DNA of 64,000 nt from Lytechinus variegatus. Lineage: Eukaryota; Echinodermata; Echinoidea; Temnopleuroida; Toxopneustidae. Below are positions 10,733 through 19,595 of the stretch, one piece after another (the first letter of the stretch is position 1; each line of letters starts with the position of its first letter). The stretch covers positions 64,144,697 to 64,208,696 of the forward strand of contig NC_054741.1 of the NCBI RefSeq assembly GCF_018143015.1, in the 5' to 3' direction. The position numbers were made by a program, and so were the translations under genes. Below the pieces are notes generated by a model. The model saw only the letters and a program-made list of their open reading frames with translations. It had not been told where the DNA came from and made no database searches.

Positions 10733-11830
10733 AAAATAAAGAAAGAAAGTACAGAAAAAAGGTAAAAAAAGCAGTACGAATAAGAATAAAACAGGAAGAA
10801 ATAAAGTAAGAAGACAGAAAAGGGTCAGAATGAAGCAGAAATTTAAAAAATAAAAGGATCAAAGCAGAAAACAATGAAAGAAAGAAAAGGTAAACGAAAG
10901 AAAGCAAGCAAAAAGAACTTAAAAGAAAATTTAAAAAATCAAAAGAAATAAAAAGGAAAGAATACAAGAAAGAAAAAGGAGGAATAAATAGAATGATAAT
11001 CAATAATAAAAAGAGGAATAAAAAATTGAAGGAAAAATAAAGGAAAAGGAAAGAAACTTAAAGGGAAAAAACGAAAAAGGACAAATTAAAAAGATTAAAA
11101 AGGATAAAATGAAGGAATAAAGAACAAAAAAGGGTTAGAAAAAAACGAATGAAAGAACGTAAAAAAAGGAAGGAATAAAAATATGTAAAGTGAAGAAGAG
11201 AGAAAAGGGGAAAATTAAACAAAGAAATAAAGAAAGAGAGGGAGAGAAAGAAAGAAAGAAAGAGATAAGAGAGAGAAGATAAAACATGAAAGGAAAATTA
11301 AAGCAAAATTGAAAACTAAATAAAGATAAAAAGAAAGGTAAATTCAAAGGAAAGAAAACGAAGGAGAAAATAAAAAGACAGGAAAATGAAGAATGAATGA
11401 AAAAACGAAGAAAGATTAATGGAAAGAATAAAGAAAAAGATTTTTAGAAATTAATAGAAGAGTAAATAAAAAACGAACGAAATGAGAATGAGCAAAAAAA
11501 TAAAGAATAAAGAAGAAAGTAGGTCGAAAGAAGGAACACATTTAGTGTCATAAAGCAGAATAAAAAGAATGAAAGAAAGAGCAAATGAACGAGCAAAAAA
11601 AGAAACCCCAAAATAAAATGAAAGAAATTATAAGAGAAAGAAAACAGAAAAAAAAGAATGAGGAGGAAAAATAGAAAATTAAGGGAAGGAGGAAAGAAAA
11701 AAAAGGAACAAATAAAACGAATAAATAAAAAAAAACAAATATAAAGAGGAACGAATGGATGAAAGATAGAAAAAGAATGAAGAAATAAAAATATTACAAA
11801 AATAAATAAAGTGAAGGATGGATGTTGTTT
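10733..11830 (+). repeat. 1.1-kb polypurine (A/G) tract
   Basis: The plus strand is almost all A and G, with GAAA, AAAG and GGAAT variants and few C or T. There is no fixed period. Hydrophobic open stretches on the minus strand here arise only from TTT/TTC codons and are not genes. Confidence 0.9.
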
Positions 11831-12135
11831 GAAGGTTTGCATGGTGGCATGTACAATTTCTGATGTGGTTTACGGTACACCATGTGGAGTATTATAGAAA
11901 CAGTGGATAGAAGAGAAGAAGTGGATAGGCGAGAAAGTGGAGATTTGAGATTAGAGTATTCTTTCTTGAAAATAGTCCTGAAAAGGACTGTAAACCAGAA
12001 GGAATGTTGAGTGAGAACAGCTTGAGTAGTAGAGCTGATGAGGAGATGCTGGCTTGAGTCGGCGAGTAGAGATGATGAGTAGTAGGGAGACTCGACGTTT
12101 CGGACAGGTTGACTGTCCGTCTTCACTCCTGTCCA
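11831..12135. repeat. Dispersed repeat containing GACGTTTCGGACAGG, partly repeated at window end
   Basis: Near 12023-12075 it reads GAGATGCTGGCTTGAGTCGG followed by CGAGTAGAG; the last 60 bases of the window hold a close match (GAGAAGATGCTAGCTTGAGTCGG from about 63965). The CTCGACGTTTCGG segment with its short inverted pair CAGTCAACC/GACTGTCC is common near the edges of dispersed elements. Family unassigned. Confidence 0.5.
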
Positions 12136-12139
12136 GGCT

Positions 12140-12660
12140 GAAAATCTTAATAAATAGAGTCAAATTCACAGAGCATAATGCTGACAATTTTATCAGAATC
12201 GGACAAGTTTTAAAAGTTTATTAATACTGTATTTTGTGAAAACAGTTATATGCACATCATCAAGGTGGGCTGATGATGTCACATCCCCACTTTCCTTTTA
12301 CTTATGTTATTATACATGAAATTATATTTTTTTCATTTTTTCATAAATCTGTAAATGATTTGTCTCCATTATGATGAAATAAGTTGCGGCAATAAATAAA
12401 TAATGCACTTAGTTGTCAATCCAATTGTTTTAGTTCTTGGTAGAAAATACAATTGAATAAACCTAATTTCATGAAATAAAATGCAAAATATGACATCATC
12501 AGCCCATCTAATGAATATTCATGAAGACATGCCTAGAATTGTTTCACAGGAATGATGCAAATCTTTAGAATTCAATAACTTCGTTATTTGTTATCCGATT
12601 TTGATCAATTTTCCAGCATTTTGCTCTGCGAATTTTACTCTATTTATTGAGTTTTTATAT
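12140..12660. mobile_element. TTAA-type foldback element, decayed ends
   Basis: The two arms mirror each other: AATAAATAGAGTCAAATTC against ATTTTACTCTATTTATT, and GTGGGCTGATGATGTCAC against GACATCATCAGCCCA. It is closest to the complete copy at 33131-33737. Terminal bases are lost. Confidence 0.7.
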
Positions 12661-13432
12661 GTCTTTTATCACTAATACACGGCCCCAAATACCATCGTCA
12701 AATTAAGGTACAAAGTATACAGTACTTTACATCAAACAAAGTTTAAAAAAACAAATAACATAAAAATTTCTTGCCAACAAGTGAATAGATAATATATGAA
12801 TAAATTGTTTGAACATATTGTATTCATCAAGCTTGTATGAATCTTAATCTTACATTAATAATGCAGTGATCAACAAACATTGTCTTACGTATACCCTATA
12901 GGCTATGATTGTTTTTTCAAAAAATAAACTTTAATACGGAAGGTCTATTTTACATCCTACTCATAGAATGCAGTGTCATACAACGGTGAATATCATCTTC
13001 TTCCATGATAGTGAGGGGGCAAATTACCACTGAACTATACCACTACGTTGTAATAGGTCCATCGGGTGCAAATTACCTGCAATTCGGCAAAGGCAAATGA
13101 TCAAGGCAAACATTCATGTTGAACCTGAACACAGCTGCATTTGAACATAGAGCTCTATGATTTGAACAAGTATGTTCTGTTGTTCTTCGGTGCGGACTTT
13201 TGCATCACGCGCCCAGCTGATAATGTAAACAAACGTAGACTCTTCACTAGTCGCTTTTTAGCTATTTTTGCGGAGAATGCCTTCGCCAAGGTGTAAAACG
13301 GAAACGCGCCCCCGGGGTTGGAACTCAATGAGGCCGAGTCAATTTTAAATATGACCCTGGTCCAAGAACGCTTCCACACACGTACACGAAATCATGCTAG
13401 TGGGACTAAAGTAAAACAGGTCAGAGGCTTAC
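12661..13432. other. Intron or intergenic DNA, no element seen
   Basis: No coding signal or repeat structure. It would be intron 1 of the minus-strand gene that starts at 13621, if that gene extends leftwards. Confidence 0.4.
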
Positions 13433-13621
13433 CTGTAATAGCGCATCCGCAGTTTTGACAAAACTTGTCGAATCCACAGTCAGCTTCTCATGAGGTAACC
13501 ACCACTCACATTTCTCCTGATCGTCTCTGACGAGAAGACATTTCTTCTCATTCTGATGTCGGTTCAAAACAACCACTGTCACCCAACATTCATCTTCCAG
13601 TTCGTCTTCCTGTGCCATCAT
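13433..13621 (-). CDS. First coding exon of a Nudix-like protein (partial gene)
   Basis: The exon encodes 63 residues from the tandem ATG at 13621/13618 and ends CTATTACAG followed by GTAAGC, a near-consensus donor, in phase 0. The acidic start MMAQEDELEDE is followed by CWVTVVVLNR, KKCLLVRDDQ and CEWWLPHEKL, a beta-strand layout like the opening of a Nudix domain, where WWLP precedes the G-box; here HEKLTVDSTSF stands in its place, so a catalytic Nudix box is not evident in this exon. No ATG lies further upstream in frame before 13670. The following exons should lie at lower coordinates; weak candidates are near 4886, 4567-4640 and 4451-4482, but I could not build a continuous model. Coding status is likely because of the donor and the protein-like composition; the Nudix assignment is tentative. 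Confidence 0.55.
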
Positions 13622-13669
13622 AATTTCCGGTGCCGAGCTGTGCCTGTAGTAGTGTAAATTCGAAAGCAA

Positions 13670-14023
13670 AGCAAGAACTAAATCGATATGCGGGGATTTC
13701 CCTTGAGTAGACCCTGTCGTTGAAATGAAGGACGGTGTGTGGGGCGGGTCGAAAAAAAATCTATTTCAAGTATTGTAGAGTATGTTTTCCTGGGTGTTTA
13801 TCTCCGTTGTCTGATGTTCACGTGATGGGTAATACCGATACCAAGGAGTGTGTACTCCTTGGTGATAAGATGCCAACGTTTCATTTTCGTGGTGCTTCGT
13901 AATCATAATGAGCATCGGGATGATCGAGTATATTGAATCCTACTATTAATAAAACGAACTGCAGAAATGTTGCAGACAGTATGAAATACTGATCCCGATA
14001 TTGATATTATAACAATAACACAG
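13670..14023. other. Upstream flank of the minus-strand gene, possible promoter
   Basis: This 350-bp flank holds no recognised element. A short inverted pair ACCAAGGAGTGTG/TACTCCTTGGT lies near 13840-13862. No TATA box is evident at a fitting distance. Confidence 0.35.
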
Positions 14024-14084
14024 CTATCTATCTATCTATAGATAGATAGATAGATAGATAGATTGATAGATAGATAGATAGATA
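14024..14084. repeat. TATC/GATA microsatellite with perfect palindromic centre
   Basis: A TATC run meets a GATA run, giving a perfect 30-bp palindrome (14024-14053); GATA units continue to about 14084. Confidence 0.9.
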
Positions 14085-14727
14085 AAACGCTGGTAGTCCT
14101 ATGTCCTTTCAGACTGCAATATGGAAGAAATGAAATTAACATCGACAATATATAGGCCCTACTATACATTATGTATAAGAACAATACTTAAAATTCACCC
14201 TTTCGTATGTTTTTGGGTTATTTCATTTGTTTTTTAATCCGGATTTTGAAAAAAAAATCGCTATATAGACTACAAAACTTTGAACCAAGTTCATGGACAC
14301 CATTCTCATGCAGTCACGGCAACTGATCTCTGGGGAGAGATCAGTGAGTCACGGTCACAATGAAGTTTACACAAAACTATTTTCATCATCCATCTCCCCC
14401 AATCCCCCCCGGCCCCCTCTAAATAATAATAACAAAAACTACGTTTGCAATTTGAAATAATAGAATTTCACATAGGCCAAAGAAGGTAGTTGTTTAAGTT
14501 TTAACCAATTTTGAAAACCCTTCTCATCGGTATAAACACTGACTGTCATTAGCGTCGCCAACATGAAGAAGTTTGATTTTGTAGATACATTCATCTTCAC
14601 TCGTTCCTCCCATCCTTGTCCTGCATTATCACCAGATTCAAAGAATAACAGAAGAAAAAAAACATTAATTTCGTTCACCATCCCGAAAGAAAGATTACTC
14701 TTTTTATCAGAATATTTACACTCAAGA
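14085..14727. other. No feature seen
   Basis: It contains only a short inverted pair CTGATCTCTGGG/GAGAGATCAG near 14320-14345 and a C-run near 14398-14415. No gene. Confidence 0.5.
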
Positions 14728-14735
14728 GGTACATG

Positions 14736-14963
14736 CATAGGCGGCGGAAGCGGAGGGGACGTGCCCCCCCCCTAAATTCGAGGAGGGGGACGGTCCCCCC
14801 CCCCCTAAATTTGTTGTTGATGACCTTTTTTTCTTCTTTTTTTGCTTGTCAATTTATTTTCCTACGTCTCCCCTAAAATTTTTGGGTTGAGAAACTTTTT
14901 TTTTTGCTTGTCAAAACATTTTTGGTTGTCCCCTCCTAAAATTTTTGGCTTCCGCCGCCAATG
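14736..14963. mobile_element. Non-autonomous hAT-like element, CATAGGCGGCGG family
   Basis: The ends CATAGGCGGCGGAAGCG and GCTTCCGCCGCCAATG are inverted repeats, and GGTACATG is duplicated exactly outside them (14728-14735, 14964-14971). The interior has C-runs and TTTTTGCTTGTCAA repeats. Same family as 22228-22409 and 44422-44570. Confidence 0.9.
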
Positions 14964-14971
14964 GGTACATG

Positions 14972-15267
14972 ATCGATAAATGCTATATGTGACCCGAGTC
15001 TTTACGACTTATTTATGATTGGCTTATAACAAAAATCATTCAATACTAGAAAATCCAATTAATCTTAGTAGAAGTGTGGCTTTCGGCTAATAAGTTCTAA
15101 TTAGATAGTTTATGAATGAGCATTATAAGCAGTTAATTCAGGACAACTTAAACATTAATTTCATTATGATATTGTGCTACTGATGAATGCATTGACTGAC
15201 GTATATATTCAAGTGCATCCAATCATGAAACTACTATAGCAAATATGTCCACTGATCAAACAAAGGC
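14972..15267. other. No feature seen
   Basis: AT-rich flank between two small elements. Confidence 0.45.
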
Positions 15268-15403
15268 CTATACTCTTTATGAAAGGGTGGTAATGGGTAT
15301 AACGGAGAGTGATAGTGCTTTTTTTAAAAAGGGTGGAAAACGCCGTAACTTCTCGACCCTTTTCCACCCTTTTCCCTTTTGTATTTTTAGAGTATAAACA
15401 TTA
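15268..15403. mobile_element. Short inverted-repeat element (MITE-like)
   Basis: TATACTCTTTATGAAAGGGTGG at the left pairs imperfectly with the inverse of CCACCCTTTTCCC and TTTTTAGAGTATA at the right. It is 136 bp and non-coding. Confidence 0.6.
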
Positions 15404-16010
15404 TTATTACAAAACTTGAAAACTTATTTTTCATTCACTCGTTTTGAATGAATGATAGATTGAATGTCGTTCAATCTCTGCTTGTATCATTTACTCATGT
15501 TATTCCGTATGGGATCATTTTGTGGGTACTTTAATTTCGTTTGGTTGTATTCGCAAATAATATTATACTGATGTACAGGTCTCCTTCAAATGTTTTGCCA
15601 GGGTATATAGGAGTAATACGACTTCAAGGTGCATGATATCACTATTTTCTCGATGGAATGACGGGTGTATAAAAAAGCACGTCAGAATTGAAAAGAAAAT
15701 CCGAAAGATATATATATATATACCTTCCGGATTTTCTTTCAATTCTTTTCTTCTTAAAGGCGGTCCCTGTTCTTCATTTTGCTATAGGATTTGCCGGCCA
15801 TTATCCATCTCCCATTCAAATTCGCCGGATTTAGTGATTTCAGAATATCTTGATCTTGTTTTTCTCGATTTCAAATAATACGGAGTTTGAGTTAGACTGT
15901 ATATTTTTACTGTTTATTCATTGAATTAGAATCAAGTGTGCTTGTGTAACTAAATTTTCATTCATTTGGAGTATCTAGTTTTGACATTTTAATTGATAGC
16001 ATTTTTTATG

Positions 16011-16012
<2 letters not shown>
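15404..16012. other. Unannotated, contains a strong hairpin at 15685-15745
   Basis: GAATTGAAAAGAAAATCCGA and TCCGGATTTTCTTTCAATTC are near-perfect inverse arms around an AT dinucleotide loop. Nothing else is recognised. Confidence 0.5.

Positions 16013-16047
<35 letters not shown>
16013..16047. repeat. TA dinucleotide microsatellite
   Basis: About 17 TA units stand next to the tail side of the SINE. Confidence 0.95.
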
Positions 16048-16049
<2 letters not shown>

Positions 16050-16050
<1 letters not shown>

Positions 16051-16225
16051 TGACAGAAATGGATGAAGAGAACAAAAGTAGGTGTAGCTTAAATCAAGGT
16101 TCCCCAGAGCTATCTACCCTTTTGGAAAAATTGGTGATGCTGGAAAAATGTCCCTGCTGGGAATCGGACCCGGGCCCCCAGCTTTGAACGCCGGTGCCTT
16201 AACCACTAGACCACAGAGACGGGTT
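16050..16225 (-). mobile_element. tRNA-derived SINE
   Basis: Read on the minus strand, a tRNA-like head (16150-16220) with a Pol III A box (TGGTCTAGTGG) and B box (GGTCCGATTCC) is followed by a tRNA-unrelated body of about 100 bp, then a TA microsatellite that may have grown from the tail. Head plus body plus simple tail is SINE architecture. It is near TIMM22 but has no shown link to it. Confidence 0.7.
16150..16220 (-). tRNA. tRNA-like head of the SINE, anticodon position UCA
   Basis: The 71 bases fold as a cloverleaf: acceptor GTCTCTG with CAGGGAC (one G-U), D arm GTCT/AGGC, anticodon arm CCGGC/GCTGG with loop GTTCAAA, T arm CCGGG/CCCAG (one mismatch) with loop TCCGATT. By position the anticodon is UCA. 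It lacks the long variable arm of selenocysteine tRNA and closely resembles tRNA-Glu/Asp heads, so it is best read as a SINE head or tRNA pseudogene, not a working tRNA. Confidence 0.5.
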
Positions 16226-16487
16226 AGTGGCTAGGGCGATCCCGATCCGATTGACCGTCAGATAGACAGATTTTTTCCAAATATATATATATTTTTTAAT
16301 TTTTTTTTCGGAAAGAAAATGTACCGCTATTTAGCTGTGACCCCCTCCCCTTTTTTTTGGGGGGGGGGTTAAATCTCAGATACCCCCTGCTCATTCCATT
16401 AGAATATTCAAGTTTTTAGAGAAAAATATATCTAATTTACAGGGAGTCGTTTGGGGGCTTTTGTATGTGTGTGTGTGTGTTATTGTA

Positions 16488-16991
16488 AATTCATTTATTC
16501 TCATGACATCATATTTAGTCACAACTTGATATATAATTAAGCATGTATATATCGGATTTAATGGGTATTACCGTGCAAAAAATGCAGTATAACTTGATTT
16601 TACCCTGAGTACACCCACAAAGATTAATATGAATGAATTCAAAAATAATAGAAGAGATATACTATTTAATGTTTTGAAAATTGTGTATACGTATTATTGC
16701 CCCCCCCCCACCCGCATCTTCTCACTTTTATATAAGCAATTCATTTATTATCATGACATCATATTAGTCACACAACTTGATATATAATTTAAGCATGTAT
16801 ATATCGGATTTAATGGGTATTACCGTGCAAAAATGCAGTATAACTTGATTTTAACCCTGATACACCCACAAAGATTAATATGAATGAATTCAAAAATATA
16901 TAAAAGAGATATAATATTAAATGTTTTGAAAATTAGTGTATACGTATTATTGCCCCCCCCCCACCCCCGCATTTCTCACTTTTATATAAGC
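16488..16991 (+). repeat. Tandem duplication of a ~250-bp segment
   Basis: Two adjacent copies (about 16488-16738 and 16739-16991) run in parallel from ATTCATTTATTCTCATGACA through a nine- to ten-C run to TCACTTTTATATAAGCA. They differ at few positions, mostly short indels, so the duplication looks recent. Confidence 0.9.
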
Positions 16992-18445
16992 ACATTCCGA
17001 AATGATAAAAATATACGAAAGTCATGTGGTGGCTGTTTTGAATGCTGATTGGGCAATTTCTAAACTTAAATGAAAGTCCGCGAAACTATATCGACATGTT
17101 CAACCAAAATCCTTTATCAAATGCAAAAGTGAAGAAAATTGGCTTTCTCTATAATAAATTTACCTCATACGTCATTTGATTACCATCAAGCAGGCTATAT
17201 AGTCATGCAGATCTATGGTCTCGAGACGCCTATAGGCTACAGACTGAAGTTGATGAATTCCGATCAGAAATGGGAGTTAAATAGGATGACGACTTTAAAC
17301 CATTATAGGGTCATTATCATACGTGATTTATATCTCTATCGGCTACCTGTGATACACCATCCATAATTATATTACGCATGTCAGAGAAGAATAATTGTTA
17401 GTGAGGCAACATTAGAATTGAAGGTGATCAAAAGTCATATGGAGGGGTGGATTTTTTTTACTAGGATTCTGAAGTAAATCGAAATCAAATTAAACAAGCA
17501 GCCGGCGGCTAGGGACGGCTCCATACTGAGGGGGAGGGGCGGTATATAGCATGAAGCATTTTAATTAATGTGAAAAATAAGAAAGATGAGACTGAAGGAA
17601 GGGAAAGAAAAACTAAAAAAGTAAAATTTATATTAAAAATGTTCTTGATCGTGTAACTACATAATATTCCCATATTTGGTGGTTTGGGTGCAGGATCGGG
17701 GATATGAAGAACAATTAGGAGTTGATATTTAATGGTAATTTACCAACATCCCGTCTTAAGAGAAAGATGATAAATCTGAAGTTAGCCAAAGAGATTGGCC
17801 ATAAACCGTCATAAAAATTGTAAAATTTTAATGAAAAAAATGCATACCCTATTAATGTGATTCCGGCACTCAGAGCGGCGAAAATTGTAAGATGATTGTA
17901 CGATGAGATAAGGATAAAACATTCAGTTTATCTCTCCAATCGATTCGTATAATGAACTTAAAGGGATGATTCCTCGTTATGATGAAGATGATGAAGACAT
18001 CCGACTGGCTCATTACCATGGCAACATACTCTCCACTAAACGGGAGTCCACGTTGTTCCTTGTGTTGAGTAATCCGGCTTTGTGTTTTTTATTTAGCTAA
18101 AGATGGTTATTGGTGTTTTTTATATATGTCCTCTCTCCTCTGTCTATAGCGAGCCGGTATACTGGTAGTCATATTGATAGTCATTGGTAGTCATACTCAT
18201 CAAAAGCCGAACTCAATAGAGGTATGACGCGAAGACAGCCGAGTACCGAAGGTCATGAAAAATTGTCGCCAGCTCCCGAGTATAACACCGTAAATGAAAT
18301 TTACTTATTATTGCTCGCCGACCGCTTTCGCGTGTGACTAGTAGTAAATTTCACTCTGCTAACTCAAGATGACGTCACAACATTTCCCTCTGACATTTTT
18401 TTCACTTTTTTTCGTTATAAGTCAAGGTCAATTCTTGACTCTATA
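16992..18445. other. Gene-free stretch, no element recognised
   Basis: No supported gene, RNA or transposon. The short open frame at 17139-17366 shows no protein family features. Confidence 0.5.
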
Positions 18446-18453
18446 GATCAGAG

Positions 18454-18684
18454 CAGGGGCGGATCCTGGATTTTCGAAAGGGGGGGGGGTTGGCAAATAT
18501 ATTCCCATGAAAATTTGACAAGCAAAAAAAGGGAAAATGTTTTCACCAAAACTCGAAGGGCATTTCTTTGAAAAGAAACATTTGGTAAAAGTGGTATATA
18601 CAAATTTTGATTGTGGCTCTCAAAGGGGGGGGGGGGCGGGCACGGGCTGACTGTGCACCCCCCCCCCTCCTGGATCCGCCAGTG
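18454..18684. mobile_element. Non-autonomous hAT-like element, CAGGGGCGGATCC family
   Basis: CAGGGGCGGATCCTGG and TCCTGGATCCGCCAGTG are inverted ends. The flanking octamers GATCAGAG and CATCGGAG agree at six of eight positions, as for an aged 8-bp duplication. Long G and C runs lie inside; no protein. Confidence 0.75.
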
Positions 18685-18692
18685 CATCGGAG

Positions 18693-19351
18693 ATAATTAT
18701 TTCAGGATTGTATATGCCAAGGTGACGATTATTTCCTGATAATAACCATGCTCCCTTCTTTTGAAAAAAAGTCGTATCGCAGTATGGACCGGGAGTATGG
18801 AGCAGGTTGGTGGATCCATGCAGGATTCGAAGGAGCAAATGTATTAAGAGTGTCAATTTCAAAGGAAAGATTCTGATAATAATATTATTAAAAGGTACTA
18901 GGCGCGAAAGGACCCACCATTATGTGGGCTCTCAGTCAGTGGGACTCCCTCCCTCGAGGGTTTTTTCGGAAATGAAATGCTCCGTTTTGTCAAGGTTCTT
19001 TTTTTTTACCTCTTAACGGGGGATTAATTCATAATTCATAACACACCTCATAATAAACTGAACATCGATCACAATACATTTAACATTTCCTCCCGCAATC
19101 TCTTATCTGGCTTCATCAATTCTTTGTTTGTAATTATTCTATTTTCCATTTCTCTTACAAAAAGGTATTTCAAGCTTGAATCTCTTCTGTCTATACCATA
19201 TGCAACATTTTATGTATACACCAAAAGGCGCCTGTCATTGTTATTATTATATAGTATTGTGTGACGATTGTGGTTAAAAATTTAATCAGGGTCTGTACTT
19301 GTAGACTATCGACCATGCATGCATGCTGCGCTGATGATAAATTCGGTAAAG
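18693..19351 (+). promoter_or_regulatory. TIMM22 upstream region, promoter not resolved
   Basis: This is the 660-bp space between the hAT-like element and the TIMM22 start codon. No TATA box stands out near the start. An upstream in-frame ATG at 19319 would add 11 residues. Confidence 0.35.
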
Positions 19352-19595
19352 ATGGCGGCGCCCAGTAGTCAAACACATGACGACGGAGGAGCAGGTTTAG
19401 TGAAAAATGAATCAGATCCTGGAGATTTACGTTTATTAAATGTGATGGAAGCATTAGTTGGGGAAAATAAGAAGCGATTTAATTCAGAGATGAGGCAATA
19501 TGGTCTTCCCCTTCCACCTAAATCGCCTGAGGAACAAACGATTGAACGGGTAATGGAAAGCTGCACATTCAAGACAGTCATCAGCGGTGTTCTCG
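19352..19595 (+). CDS. TIMM22: TIMM22 exon 1
   Basis: It encodes residues 1-81 and the first base of codon 82, ending TGTTCTCG before the donor GTACGT. The exposed, polar N-terminus (rich in D, G, E) is followed by EEQTIERVMESC and the start of the first membrane segment. Phase 1 matches the G-starting acceptor at 30364 and, notably, also those of the partial copies from 29485 on. Confidence 0.95.

Noticed and set aside
11135-11842. Minus-strand open frames rich in Phe, Leu and Ser
   Set aside because: They are translations of the polypurine tract's complement (TTT/TTC/CTT codons) without any domain.
14027-14084. CRISPR-like array
   Set aside because: A plain GATA/TATC microsatellite; no spacers, and the genome is eukaryotic.
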